Shown: one piece after another, positions 1 to 9,050 of the stretch
How the letters are laid out: each line of letters starts with the position of its first letter
How positions within the stretch are numbered: position 1 is the first letter of the stretch
Assembly (NCBI GenBank): GCA_030836185.1
Contig: JAURQH010000016.1
Location: 1 to 38,858, forward strand
DNA length: 38,858 nucleotides
Direction of reading: 5' to 3'
Origin: Planctomycetota bacterium
GTDB taxonomy: Bacteria > Planctomycetota > Planctomycetia > Planctomycetales > Planctomycetaceae
Position numbers and translations under genes: made by a program
Notes under the pieces: generated by a model
What the model was told of the DNA's origin: nothing
Databases searched by the model: none
Seen by the model: the letters and a program-made list of their open reading frames with translations, nothing else

Positions 1-46
1 CGTTTGACGAGCAAACGGGGCTACCCGATGTGAATTGCTTGGGTGG

Positions 47-74
47 CTGTGGATGACCGACAGGTCACCCACAG
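47..74. repeat. Inverted repeat, 12-bp arms with 4-base loop
   Basis: CTGTGGATGACC (47-58) faces GGTCACCCACAG (63-74) across the loop GACA. Eleven of twelve positions pair; the exception is an A-C mismatch. No T-run follows on either strand, so this is not a standard intrinsic terminator. It may be a structured intergenic element. Confidence 0.6.
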
Positions 75-272
75 AACCAGGGATTTGGGGGTTCACTACG
101 TTCGTACCCAGGCACACCTGTGATTCAGCCAGCAGCGTGTTCAACAATGACGACCACTGCAACGTGAGAAAGAGAGCGATTTCGCGTGGCGTGGAAAATG
201 CGCACCGACATTGGGGTACTATTTCACTCCCCACGCGTTTTGACGCAAACCGAAGGAGACCAACAACTTGCT

Positions 273-367
273 CAAGATTCGGGAAGATTCGGAATCAAGA
301 TTTGGGAAGATTTGATTTCAAGATTCGGAAAAGGCACCCCCCCAAATCATCGAATCTTCAAATCTTG
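273..367. repeat. Imperfect 23-bp tandem repeat with inverted partial copy
   Basis: Units start at 273, 296 and 319, each opening with CAAGATT(C/T)GG. The first two are 23 bases long and contain a second internal AAGATT(C/T)G; the third breaks off after about 16 bases. At 352-367 lies GAATCTTCAAATCTTG, the approximate reverse complement of a unit, so a transcript could fold on itself. Nothing coding overlaps it convincingly. Confidence 0.6.
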
Positions 368-460
368 AAACGGTGGTTGAGCGTTTGAAAATCGGGGGTT
401 CAATTCTGATGAGAATCTGTAATTCCGATTTGTCATCTCAGCGAGAGACTGTCAGGAAAA

Positions 461-2803
461 CTATTCGATCACAATTTTCGCGCGGGCGATGTTTTTTCGA
501 TCTGCACGTTTGGAAAAATCTTCTAGCATGACCCGAACATCCTGGTCGACCAATTTTCGGGTGAGAGTACCACGAATCGTTAAGGGCTTCTCAAAATTGA
601 AGATATCAGGAGTCAACCAAAGTGTAACCTGGGCAGGTTGGTTTCGAGTAAAATAGACTTTCTGTAATTCAGATGTTTCCACAAGTTTGGCACCGATGGA
701 AAGTGGGCTAACCTCTTTGGGGTTCCCGATCGGATCATTCGCAAAGAGTACCTGTGGCAGTGCATTTAATTCGTACCAGTGAAAGCGGTTCAAACCGGGA
801 CGCACAATTTCCAACTCGACTTCTTTCACCCCTCGTTCGAGTCGATGCAGTTCCATCCAGTCGAACAACTGATGGATTTCTTCGTAGAAATCATCAATAC
901 CTCGTCCCATGTATTCTGCATAAATGATGTCTTTATCTTTTTTCATCATCAGGTTCAGAATATCTGCGTTCAGATTGAGAAGCTGTCGATCCTTTTCGCC
1001 ACTGATTACGTATAGAGACAGGTTCGGGTCATTATCTTTCGTCCATCGGCAGTGGTGCTGGCATCGTCCCGAAATGGGGATCACACCAGCAAACAGGCCT
1101 GGTTGAGACATCCCTAGGTCAAACGCGGCGTCTCCACCATCTCCATGCCCGACCAGATAGACTCGATCAGTATCAATGTGAAAACGCTTCATCGCATCGC
1201 GTGTCGAGCGTTCGATTTTGCTTAACGCAGTCGGAGAGTAATCGTAATCTTCTTTGTTGGGTTCCAGATATTCGGGGACAATCACAATGTAGCCACGCCG
1301 AGGAGCCTGATCGCTCCACCAGGTAATGGCCTTGTCGGAGGGAATACTTGGAGGCCGGAGTTGCACGATTAATGGGTAGGCACGATGCGGTGAATATTCG
1401 ATGGGTAACAACACCCGGTATTCGGCAGGAGCGATATTGGTCGTACCTTCAAATGTTTCGAGCACAAGTTGCTGAGGAGTATTCAGATTGGGTTTGAGTG
1501 ACAATGTGGGGATGAGAGCGGGAAGGTTTTCGAGGATGGGGATCAGAGTTGAAGGGCCGATTCCTTCTGATCGCTCGATGCTGTCGATCAATGATGCGAT
1601 CTGAGTTGGGTCGGTATTCCTGAAATAGTCGAGTATTAAGCTACGAGCATCCCACTGTCGAAGAGTATTTTTCAGATCCGTGTTGGCCAGCGCAGGCCCC
1701 ATAATCCATCCTGATAACGCCAACGCCGTTTTTTGCTCCGCCGAAAGCGAATCGTCACCGGCAAGGTTAAGGAACGGCTCTAGCCGTGATACTCCCTCTG
1801 CATCAAGCGAGCTAACAATCATCATGCGGACGCTATTGACTTGTGCCCGCAGTTCTTCGTCTTCGATTTTTGCTTGGAGATCTCCCAGAAGAAGTCTGGC
1901 ATCTTCAATCTGTTGGCTCAGTTTTTTTTCAGTCGATTGGATTTCACGAATTTTCTGACTCACTTCCGGCGTCAAATTCGGAATCGTTTTCAGGAACTCT
2001 TCGGTTGCTTTCATGGCGAGTTGATGTTGTCCTGCACGCTGTCGAACTTCGAGATCTCTCAGTAGTTGGCCGGCCCACACCGTCTGCAACTTGCCCTGCA
2101 TGGTTTGGACTTCATCCGCGATTGCGGGAAAGCTTTTTTGAATATTTGCCAGCTCGACCATTGCGAGAAAAAACTGTTCGGTTTGTAGGTAGAAGCGGGC
2201 AATAGCCATGCGGTCAGATTCATTCGTCGGATCGATGCTATTGTCGATAATTTTTCGGAGCAGAGGTGCCGGGATGGAGGTTGTCGACTCTGCATACTTC
2301 CATTCCACGAGATTGACCGACTCCCATTGCACATAGAAGGGATTAATTTCCGTGATGGCCAGAACGATTGATTTTGGACCTTTGGGAGTCTCGACCTGAA
2401 CCGTTTTTCTGCCGAACTCGTTGACAGGTTGAAGCTCTTTCACAAGGCCAATGTTATTGAGTTGAAGATTGGTGCGTTTTACTTTCTGAGGGATTTTGAA
2501 AGTTTCAAATTTAGAGAGTTCGGCTTCCAAATTGACCCGGTTTGCAGGTGGCTTCGGCAAGAAATATCGACGCATACCGTCATCAATCAGCATGATTGAT
2601 TTGACGTTAATTCCACCTAGTCCACCCACTCCAGCTCGATTATCCATCGCTTGTACCGGTACGGGAGTTCCACGAATCACAAACTCATATTCGGTTTTGA
2701 CCTCACCCGCTGATAGCATTGAACAAAGACAAACCTGGAATATCAGGCTGGCTATGAGGGTTGGGCTACGTTTTACCCGTTGTTGAAATTTTGATAAATG
2801 CAC
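461..2803 (-). CDS. Exported alpha/beta-hydrolase-like protein lacking the catalytic serine
   Basis: A 780-residue protein with an N-terminal signal peptide (hydrophobic stretch about residues 14-32). Residues about 35-450 form a planctomycete-type region of unknown role, probably helical around 195-340. Residues about 455-660 resemble an alpha/beta hydrolase of the predicted-peptidase/PHB-depolymerase type: a YRVLLPIEYSP entry strand, a GYIVIVPEY strand, a nucleophile-elbow-like VYLVGHGDGGDAAFD and a SGEKD loop. The nucleophile position of GxSxG is Gly554, and the expected late catalytic His region reads GRGIDDFYEEIHQ, so catalysis by the usual triad looks impossible. The start is GTG at 2803 with AGGA nine bases upstream, and this start alone gives a proper signal peptide. 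About 220 bases separate it from the upstream minus-strand GH3 gene, so it may have its own promoter. Function unknown. Confidence 0.8.
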   Translation of the reverse strand: MHLSKFQQRVKRSPTLIASLIFQVCLCSMLSAGEVKTEYEFVIRGTPVPVQAMDNRAGVGGLGGINVKSIMLIDDGMRRYFLPKPPANRVNLEAELSKFETFKIPQKVKRTNLQLNNIGLVKELQPVNEFGRKTVQVETPKGPKSIVLAITEINPFYVQWESVNLVEWKYAESTTSIPAPLLRKIIDNSIDPTNESDRMAIARFYLQTEQFFLAMVELANIQKSFPAIADEVQTMQGKLQTVWAGQLLRDLEVRQRAGQHQLAMKATEEFLKTIPNLTPEVSQKIREIQSTEKKLSQQIEDARLLLGDLQAKIEDEELRAQVNSVRMMIVSSLDAEGVSRLEPFLNLAGDDSLSAEQKTALALSGWIMGPALANTDLKNTLRQWDARSLILDYFRNTDPTQIASLIDSIERSEGIGPSTLIPILENLPALIPTLSLKPNLNTPQQLVLETFEGTTNIAPAEYRVLLPIEYSPHRAYPLIVQLRPPSIPSDKAITWWSDQAPRRGYIVIVPEYLEPNKEDYDYSPTALSKIERSTRDAMKRFHIDTDRVYLVGHGDGGDAAFDLGMSQPGLFAGVIPISGRCQHHCRWTKDNDPNLSLYVISGEKDRQLLNLNADILNLMMKKDKDIIYAEYMGRGIDDFYEEIHQLFDWMELHRLERGVKEVELEIVRPGLNRFHWYELNALPQVLFANDPIGNPKEVSPLSIGAKLVETSELQKVYFTRNQPAQVTLWLTPDIFNFEKPLTIRGTLTRKLVDQDVRVMLEDFSKRADRKNIARAKIVIE

Positions 2804-3025
2804 AATCGAAATTCCTGAGTGGAGCAGCGTTTTTCGAGGGGAGCCAGACTCTCCTGAATGAGTCGCGTACGTCTTATGCTCTACGATTTTAGAGAATCAA
2901 TCCAGAGGAGATTGCGAAGCGGGTGCTGCAGCATCAAATATTAAAGAGTATGATCGAATTTCGTTGGCGTTTTTATATCTGTTCGGCAGAAACATCAGCA
3001 GAGCACTTATCGTCGCATTCTCAGA

Positions 3026-4747
3026 TTAATTTGCGGAAGAAGCGGACAGAGTTTCGATCTGTGGCAACTGATCGATAAATTCGAGGTCGGCAATCAGGCA
3101 GGGGTGCTTGTATTGCTCCATACTTCCCCCTTTTCGTTGGCTCCGTTGTTTTGCCAAATTCTCCATTGTCCCATTTGAAACAAAATGACCAACCAAAGGA
3201 GAAAGTCGGTCGCTATCTCGTTTTTCACAATATTCGACATTTGATCGACAAAGGTTTTCGTCTACACGAACCGCCAACTCATCCATTGTTTCGGGGGAAT
3301 CAAACTCTCCCGATTCCACGAGAAGTCGATAGCCGGGAGGTTCCCCCCAGACCGGGACAACTACAAATTGAGGGACTGAAACATTGAGATCAGAAGCAGC
3401 ATCACGCACTGCATCGACCACTTGCGACTCAGTCACTTTTTCACCAGTGATGCTCGATATGTGAGCGCCTTTGTGGAGAAACTTCAGGATGGGAGTCGTT
3501 CCCTCAAAGCCGGTACATTTCACGACGTCTCGAATGTTATATCGATACAGTCCCGAGACCGTTGTCATGAGAATGAAGTAGTTTTTCCCCTCCACAAGTT
3601 CATGTGCGAGAATTGTCTCTGGTGATTCCTCTTCAGCTTGATCCTCGGGAATGAATTCAAAGAAATGTGAGGTGATATCGAGGACGCCTTCACTTGTTCC
3701 GCTTTCCAAAGGGATGGTCATGCGGCCTTCACTGGCGTGCAAACCATGATCTCGAATCGAGACTTCCCCAAAGAGCGTACGAATTTTGGGGAGATAGGCT
3801 CCAGCGCTTCCTCCTGTCCAAATGGCCAGAAGTTTGAGTCGTGGCCAGCATTCTTTAGGAATCAGTTCTCCTTGCTCTTTCAACAAGTTCTCTAAGAACT
3901 TGGCTCGTTCTGGAGAACGCGTACTGAGCACTTTTTGGAGAGCTTTACGTTGAGGCTCCGGCAAATCGACGGAGATCGTTCCCGAACGAATATCTTCAAT
4001 TAACTGAGGAGCATGTTGATTTAGCAGTCCCGAGAGTTTGACCAGTGTGCCGGGATTGGCAGTGGTAATCCATGTGATAGTTTCGTCAGCCAATGCAATT
4101 CGTAACACCGTATAGTATTTGATTTCAGGGTCTTCGATGTCAGCAACCGCCGCAGGAAGCGTATAAAGTCGGCTTAAGACCCGGTTTTGCATCGAGGTGA
4201 CCAGCCCGCTGATGTTACCACACGGAACTCCACTCTCTGTCCTGAAACGATCTTGTGAGCTTGTGATCTGAAAAATGTGTCCTCGATCACAGCCAGCATG
4301 GCCGTCAATCGCACCAATTCCCCAAATTCGCCAGCCAGCCCGATAATCGTTCAGAAACGGTTTGGTAATCGGCACATATTTCGATTCGCTGGTCGTCCCA
4401 CTACTCAGAGCAAACATGAGCAGCTCATTGTCGGGACCAAGCAGCGCGGAATGATCATCGGCTCTCATGCGATCAATGTATGGCTTGAACAACTCATACT
4501 CGCTGATCGGAAACTTCTCGCGAAATTCGTTCACCGTCAATTGAGGTGACAGTTGAAAATCGTTTGAGAGTTGACTGCCTTGATTTAGCGACAGAATTCG
4601 TTTGAGCGTTGCCTGTTGCGTTTCCTCGCACTTTTGGCAAGAGACGAGGAAACGCTGGCGGATTCGTCGAACTTTTGCGCGAAGTAGAGCACCGACTCCT
4701 TCGATGAAAACCGTTTTTAAGGCATGAAGCCCGCTCACCGGATTCAT
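3026..4747 (-). CDS. GH3 family acyl-acid-amido synthetase-like protein
   Basis: A 573-residue member of the GH3 family in the ANL adenylating superfamily. Plant GH3 enzymes adenylate a carboxylic acid (such as indole-acetate or jasmonate) and join it to an amino acid; bacterial substrates are mostly unknown. Visible motifs are the ATP-binding SSGTTSESKYVPIT (about 115-128), GGSAGAYLPKI followed by GLHASEGRM (about 312-342), the GLYRYNIRDVV block (about 399-409) and GEKVTE (about 435-440). The length is normal for the family and no signal peptide is seen, so it is probably cytosolic. The start is ATG at 4747 without a strong ribosome-binding site. It follows the small basic protein gene by 84 bases on the same strand, so cotranscription is possible. 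Family confident; substrate unknown. Confidence 0.85.
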   Translation of the reverse strand: MNPVSGLHALKTVFIEGVGALLRAKVRRIRQRFLVSCQKCEETQQATLKRILSLNQGSQLSNDFQLSPQLTVNEFREKFPISEYELFKPYIDRMRADDHSALLGPDNELLMFALSSGTTSESKYVPITKPFLNDYRAGWRIWGIGAIDGHAGCDRGHIFQITSSQDRFRTESGVPCGNISGLVTSMQNRVLSRLYTLPAAVADIEDPEIKYYTVLRIALADETITWITTANPGTLVKLSGLLNQHAPQLIEDIRSGTISVDLPEPQRKALQKVLSTRSPERAKFLENLLKEQGELIPKECWPRLKLLAIWTGGSAGAYLPKIRTLFGEVSIRDHGLHASEGRMTIPLESGTSEGVLDITSHFFEFIPEDQAEEESPETILAHELVEGKNYFILMTTVSGLYRYNIRDVVKCTGFEGTTPILKFLHKGAHISSITGEKVTESQVVDAVRDAASDLNVSVPQFVVVPVWGEPPGYRLLVESGEFDSPETMDELAVRVDENLCRSNVEYCEKRDSDRLSPLVGHFVSNGTMENLAKQRSQRKGGSMEQYKHPCLIADLEFIDQLPQIETLSASSAN

Positions 4748-4831
4748 TAGGTGACCATTTTACAGGAGTGTCTACTCGACTTGGGAAAGGCAAACCATCA
4801 AAACAGGCTGCCCACGACAACTTCAGTTTTT

Positions 4832-5038
4832 TTAATCGTCTTCTTCTTCTTTTGTCTTCTTCTTCTTTTTCTTACCTATCACAGTACGCTTCACGCGAAC
4901 TTTCGGCATACCCAAGATGGTTGAATTCTCAGACCATCGGTCTTCAGCCTCAAGTTGGCTGACTCGTTCTGCCCGCTTCAATACATTGCGCGTCCCGGAC
5001 ATTTTGTTTCCACGGCGCAGACTCTTATCCAAACTCAC
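4832..5038 (-). CDS. Small basic protein, Planctomycetes/Verrucomicrobia type
   Basis: A 68-residue highly charged protein. The pattern MSLDKSLRR, then RNVLKRAERV, then LGMPKVRVKR, then a lysine run and an acidic end matches the small basic protein family conserved in Planctomycetes, Verrucomicrobia and Chlamydiae (TIGR04137 as I recall it). Its role is unknown; strong charge and conservation suggest RNA or ribosome association, which is inference. The start is GTG at 5038, supported by GGAGG eight bases upstream (the segment reads ACGGAGGATACACAA before GTG). It is the first gene of a minus-strand pair with the GH3 gene and is divergent from ilvB. Confidence 0.85.
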   Translation of the reverse strand: MSLDKSLRRGNKMSGTRNVLKRAERVSQLEAEDRWSENSTILGMPKVRVKRTVIGKKKKKKTKEEEDD

Positions 5039-5358
5039 TTGTGTATCCTCCGTTAGCCGAGCTCTTTATGAAGTGCAAATGCTTCTCAGAACGTTCGGCA
5101 AGATTACGCAAACCCTTATAACAGAATACCATGATAGATGTCGTCGACTTTCAATTCAAGCACAGGAATGCCGTCGATTTGATGGAATCTGTGATGATTG
5201 GGGATGTCCCGACGGTCGGACGGAAATTTCCGGTTTCTCACTTTTTTTCCACTGTGGGGAATCTTCAACCGAACCACAGCCTCGAAATCTCACTCTCAAC
5301 TACATAAAATACTAACTCCTCGAAAAAGCACCTGACCGCTGCGCACCGTCGGGAGTAC
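5039..5358. other. Divergent intergenic region (small basic protein / ilvB)
   Basis: A 320-base spacer between two divergently transcribed genes, so it must hold promoters for both. A TATAAC at 5117-5122 with TTCGGC 17 bases upstream is a weak candidate for ilvB. I saw no leader peptide rich in branched-chain residues and no attenuator hairpin. The open frame crossing it has no recognisable motif and is not called. Confidence 0.5.
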
Positions 5359-7218
5359 ATGGGGAGTAATGAGTTACGTCTTCCTGCACAGAAGGAAACC
5401 GCTGTGGCTACGATCGAAAAATCAACTGAAACCCGCACACTCACCGGAGCAGATATTCTTGTTGAATCATTGATTCATGAGGGAGTCTCTGCGGTTTTTG
5501 CTTATCCAGGCGGTGCCAGCATGCCTTTGCATCAGGCATTGCGGCTCCAACGTGATAATATTCGTACCGTTTTACCTCGACACGAGCAGGGTGGGGGATT
5601 TGCGGCTCAAGGGGTTTCCAGAACCTCTGATGAAGTGGGCGTCTGCATGGCGACCAGCGGCCCAGGGGCAACCAACCTAGTAACTGCAATCGCAGATGCG
5701 AAAATGGACAGTGTCCCTATGGTTGCAATCACAGGGCAAGTTCCCCAAGCCGTCATCGGAACTGATGCCTTTCAGGAAACTCCCATTGTCGAGATTTGTC
5801 GGGCAGTGACCAAGCATCATTACATGATTACAGCCGATGATTATTCGAATCCAGCCGACGTTCAGGCGGCATTGCTTTCGATTCCTCGAATTGTCAAAGA
5901 GGCGTTCCATGTCGCCAAGACAGGACGACCGGGACCAGTTCTGGTCGATTTCCCCAAGAACATCCAATTGGCGACAACAGATCAACCCATTGATTTTGAT
6001 CCTCCGATGGATCTTCCCGGATACGCACCCATTACGAATAGTGCTGCTCCTGAGCAGATTCGTCAGATTCTGGCCGCAATCCGTCGTGCCAAGAAACCTG
6101 TTTTATATGTCGGTGGTGGCTGTATTAATTCGGGAGCCTCTGAGGAACTTACCAAGTTTGCTTTGAAAACTGGAATTCCTGTCGCCATGACTGTCATGGG
6201 ATTAGGAGCGTTTCCCGGTGATCACGAACAGTCTCTGCATATGTTGGGCATGCACGGCACTGTTTACTCGAACTACGCCGTCAATGAAGCTGATTTGCTG
6301 CTTGCCTTCGGAGTTCGTTTTGATGACCGCGTGACCGGAAAACTGGCGGAATTTGCGTCGCATGGGAAAATTATCCACGTCGATATTGATGCTTCGGAGA
6401 TGCACAAAAATAAAGAAGCACATATTCCTGTTGTTGCCGATTTGAAAAGAGTGCTCGAACAGTTGAATGAGGCAATGAGTGATGACGACGTTCCGCAAAT
6501 CGAGACTTGGTCGGAACAAATTGCCGAGTGGAAAGAAAAATTTCCGATGCGTTATCATTCGGAAGGTGACTTTATCGCACCGCAGCACGCCATCGAAGAG
6601 CTTTGGAAGTTGACCAAAGAAAAAGATACTTATGTTGCAGTCGGCGTGGGACAGCATCAGATGTTTGCCGCGCAATACTACAAATTTGATAAACCCAACC
6701 GTTGGTTATCGAGTTCTGGTTTGGGAACGATGGGCTTCGGCTTGCCGGCTGCGATGGGTGTGCAGTTAAAACACCCAGATAGTCTCGTCATTGACATTGA
6801 TGGTGACGGCTCGATTTTGATGAACATTCAGGAACTCGCCACACTGCACTGTGAGAAACTTCCAGTGAAAATTCTGCTGCTGAATAACCAGCATCTTGGA
6901 ATGGTGGTTCAATGGGAGGATCGCTTCATGGAGGGCCGTCGGGCAAACACCTATCTGGGGCCCGTCGATCACCCGGAAGCGTTAGGAGAAGGAGAGGGTG
7001 GCCACTATGAAGAGACCTATCCCGATTTTGTCTCAATGGCGAAAAGCTTCGGAGTGGAAGCCGCCCACGTTCGTAGCAAAGAAGCGTTGCCTGCCGCATT
7101 AAAAACGATGATCGAACACGATGGGCCTTATCTGCTCGACGTGATTTGTCCTTATCAAGAACATGTTTTGCCAATGATTCCCGGTGGTGGAACGGTCAAA
7201 GACATCATCATTGAATGA
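5359..7218 (+). CDS. ilvB: Acetolactate synthase, large (catalytic) subunit
   Basis: A ThDP- and FAD-dependent enzyme that condenses two pyruvates to acetolactate (or pyruvate plus 2-ketobutyrate to acetohydroxybutyrate), the first common step of valine, leucine and isoleucine synthesis. Its 619 residues show the ThDP-site glutamate in RHEQGG (Glu76), a GPGATNL segment, the central FAD domain (KPVLYVGGG onward) and the Mg/ThDP motif DGDGSILMN followed by LLLNNQH (about 481-512). The ATG at 5359 has GGGAG only three bases upstream. A GTG at 5404, preceded by AGAAGGA at good spacing, gives a protein starting just before the usual homologous region and may be the true start. No regulatory subunit (ilvN) follows; a terminator comes directly after. 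Confidence 0.93.
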   Translation: MGSNELRLPAQKETAVATIEKSTETRTLTGADILVESLIHEGVSAVFAYPGGASMPLHQALRLQRDNIRTVLPRHEQGGGFAAQGVSRTSDEVGVCMATSGPGATNLVTAIADAKMDSVPMVAITGQVPQAVIGTDAFQETPIVEICRAVTKHHYMITADDYSNPADVQAALLSIPRIVKEAFHVAKTGRPGPVLVDFPKNIQLATTDQPIDFDPPMDLPGYAPITNSAAPEQIRQILAAIRRAKKPVLYVGGGCINSGASEELTKFALKTGIPVAMTVMGLGAFPGDHEQSLHMLGMHGTVYSNYAVNEADLLLAFGVRFDDRVTGKLAEFASHGKIIHVDIDASEMHKNKEAHIPVVADLKRVLEQLNEAMSDDDVPQIETWSEQIAEWKEKFPMRYHSEGDFIAPQHAIEELWKLTKEKDTYVAVGVGQHQMFAAQYYKFDKPNRWLSSSGLGTMGFGLPAAMGVQLKHPDSLVIDIDGDGSILMNIQELATLHCEKLPVKILLLNNQHLGMVVQWEDRFMEGRRANTYLGPVDHPEALGEGEGGHYEETYPDFVSMAKSFGVEAAHVRSKEALPAALKTMIEHDGPYLLDVICPYQEHVLPMIPGGGTVKDIIIE

Positions 7219-7247
7219 GTTTCATAAAACTCATCACCTGACACTGA

Positions 7248-7287
7248 ACACCCTCGAAGAGCGAGCCTCTTGGAGGGTGTTTTTTTT
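7248..7287 (+). terminator. Rho-independent terminator of ilvB
   Basis: ACACCCTCGAAGAG (7248-7261) pairs with CTCTTGGAGGGTGT (7267-7280) with one central mismatch and a five-base loop. Eight T residues (7280-7287) follow. It begins 30 bases after the ilvB stop codon. Confidence 0.92.
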
Positions 7288-7297
7288 GCGATGACGT

Positions 7298-8491
7298 TTA
7301 CGCGATTGCACAAGTGTGTGTCGAAATGGTGACTCGCTCCACCGCTTCGGTATCGACAGTCATGCCCAGTCCCGGGCCTTTCAGGGCTTTCGCAGTTCCG
7401 TCGATCCAGAAGGTGAGGTCTTCTTTTGTCAGGCGTTCTTTAACCAGGAAGTTGTCGAAGCTGCCTTCCGCAGCCAACCAGCCCCCGATGGTTGTGACGA
7501 AATGACGTCCTGCGGCAGTCAGAATTCCAGTCTCACCCACCTGAGAACCTAACTGAAAGCCGAGCCCTGCCTGTTGTGCCATGACGGCTAGTTTGACGCT
7601 GTTGACGATGCCGCCACATTTGGAAAGTCGAATGTTGAACAGGTCGCAGAGCCCCTGATCGATTGCCCGTTGACCATCTTTAAGACTACACAATGACTCA
7701 TCGAGCATGATGGGAACAGACAGTTCCGGACGAATTGTTGCTAATTGATCAACGGCTTCGTGTCGGAGAGGTTGTTCGATCGAAACAATCTGGAATTGTT
7801 CGAAGGCTTTTGCATTTGCTGCTAACTCTTCAGGTTCCCAGGCTTCATTGGCGTCAACTCTTAATGCGATGTTGGGGCCTAACGCTTTTCTCGCCAGACT
7901 CAAGAGTTCTAAGTCATCAACTCCTTCGATTCCGACTTTGACTTTACATTGACGAAATCCCGCACAGCGATACAAACGGCAAAGCCATTTGACTTTCTTG
8001 AACGTGGATGACGCGATAATTCCGCTGTATCGAACTTTGTGTTGAGGGGCAATCAGCGGCTCGGTTCCCTCAATGTGACGAATATAGTCACGAAAGGGAA
8101 ATTTGAGACTTCGGCTCACCGCATCGAGGATGGCCAACTCAACGGCACAGCGTAGAGGGTTTCCCAAGATGTCCCGAGGGTTCTCATCCAACATGGGAAA
8201 GTGGATGTTTTCGACGACGCGGATGGCATCGGCGGGGGAGTCAATCTGTGATGAGAGCAGATGTTCCCAGTTTGTCGAGCTGAAGAGTTTCAGGCTGCTT
8301 TCGATGGTGTCGCCAGTGACATAGTCCCGTGGGAGTCCTTCTCCCCAACCGACTGTCCCATTATCGAGACGACAACTCACAATGATCGAATCTGTGCTAG
8401 TCCGTTCGTGAGAAGCGTGTTTGACTTTCCGTTTTAACGGGATTTGGACATGCCGGCATGTCAGTTCAGAGATTCGCATCGACGATTCCAT
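7298..8491 (-). CDS. Enolase-superfamily protein, muconate cycloisomerase/dipeptide epimerase type
   Basis: A 397-residue member of the mandelate racemase/muconate lactonizing enzyme group. The barrel carries the expected catalytic set: KVK (Lys183, Lys185), RVDANEAW (Asp213), SIEQPL (Glu239), MLDESLCS (Asp264) and a lysine before CGG (Lys291). These fit the MLE subgroup, which includes L-Ala-D/L-Glu epimerases, o-succinylbenzoate synthase and muconate cycloisomerase. Catalysis by proton abstraction next to a metal-bound carboxylate is expected. The substrate cannot be told from sequence; dipeptide epimerization for peptidoglycan recycling is one possibility. The start may be ATG 8491 or ATG 8479 (MRISEL). 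It lies 33 bases downstream of groES on the same strand. Confidence 0.82.
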   Translation of the reverse strand: MESSMRISELTCRHVQIPLKRKVKHASHERTSTDSIIVSCRLDNGTVGWGEGLPRDYVTGDTIESSLKLFSSTNWEHLLSSQIDSPADAIRVVENIHFPMLDENPRDILGNPLRCAVELAILDAVSRSLKFPFRDYIRHIEGTEPLIAPQHKVRYSGIIASSTFKKVKWLCRLYRCAGFRQCKVKVGIEGVDDLELLSLARKALGPNIALRVDANEAWEPEELAANAKAFEQFQIVSIEQPLRHEAVDQLATIRPELSVPIMLDESLCSLKDGQRAIDQGLCDLFNIRLSKCGGIVNSVKLAVMAQQAGLGFQLGSQVGETGILTAAGRHFVTTIGGWLAAEGSFDNFLVKERLTKEDLTFWIDGTAKALKGPGLGMTVDTEAVERVTISTHTCAIA

Positions 8492-8524
8492 CCGATCAGG
8501 TTGAAATACTTCGCTACGTTGGCA

Positions 8525-8812
8525 TTAGCCAATGATGGCCATGATTTGAGATTGAGGCATGATTAAGAAAGTTTCGCCATCCACCTCGATTTCCGATCCC
8601 GCGTAACTGACAAACAAAACGCGATCTCCTTCGTGGACTTGCAGTTGACTGCGAGAACCGTCAGGAAGTAGCAACCCGTCTCCGACACTTAGAATCCGTC
8701 CTTCGGCAGGTTTCTCCTGAGCCGATGTCGGCAGGACAATGCCACCTTCAGTTGTTTCTTTGGCTTCGACGCGCGCGACAATCACATTTTCACCCAGAGG
8801 TGTTAATTTCAT
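8525..8812 (-). CDS. groES: Co-chaperonin GroES
   Basis: A 95-residue Hsp10 that caps the GroEL chamber and helps fold proteins in the cytosol. It begins MKLTPLGENVIVARVEAKE and shows the mobile loop TEGGIVLP (about 21-28), the roof segment near GDGLLLPDG and the closing GDRVLFVSYAGSEIEVDGE block. Length is typical. A longer frame would start at a TTG (8839) and add nine residues outside the family; the ATG at 8812 is preferred. groEL is not adjacent: the next gene is the enolase-superfamily protein. No CIRCE (HrcA) inverted repeat was seen upstream. Planctomycetes often carry several groES/groEL copies, so this may be a secondary copy. Confidence 0.92.
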   Translation of the reverse strand: MKLTPLGENVIVARVEAKETTEGGIVLPTSAQEKPAEGRILSVGDGLLLPDGSRSQLQVHEGDRVLFVSYAGSEIEVDGETFLIMPQSQIMAIIG

Positions 8813-9050
8813 AACGAATCTCAATAAATAATGGAACAAGGTTTGTCGTGATACGGACTTACGACAAAATCTTCACGTCTCACACTATCGCATCGTCGAA
8901 TCAGATACCATCCTGGAAACGACTTTCCACTCTTTTTCTGAGCACACGCGACTTGGTTGATTGGATAATCAGTCTACTGAGAGCAAACTCGTGTTGCTTA
9001 TGACAGGGCAAGAAGCCTACATTTCCTGCAAATTGCGGAGATGAGACTCA

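Larger units (their letters stand above)
1..460. other. Non-coding left flank with hairpins and short repeats
   Basis: No convincing gene is present in this 460-base stretch. Short open frames exist, but they are low-complexity translations of repeats with no recognisable motif. The stretch begins with a small perfect inverted repeat (CGTTTG/CAAACG, 1-17), has a longer hairpin at 47-74 and a tandem AAGATT-rich repeat at 273-334 with an inverted copy at 352-367. It lies downstream of the minus-strand gene ending at 461. No obvious T-tract terminator for that gene was seen. Confidence 0.6.

Noticed and set aside
3-53. Short plus-strand frame reading FDEQTGL at the edge, reminiscent of Rhs core motifs
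   Set aside because: Only seven suggestive residues, then unrelated sequence and a stop. Too little to call a second Rhs relic.
35-388. 117-codon plus-strand frame at the left edge
   Set aside because: It reads through the hairpin and the AAGATT repeats, has no motif or credible ribosome-binding site, and its composition is unlike its neighbours.
4917-5315. 132-codon plus-strand frame antisense to the small basic protein and into the spacer
   Set aside because: The minus-strand small basic protein is a recognised family with a strong GGAGG; this frame has no motif.
8813-9050. Search for a CIRCE heat-shock operator upstream of groES
   Set aside because: No TTAGCACTC-N9-GAGTGCTAA-like inverted repeat is present in the spacer.
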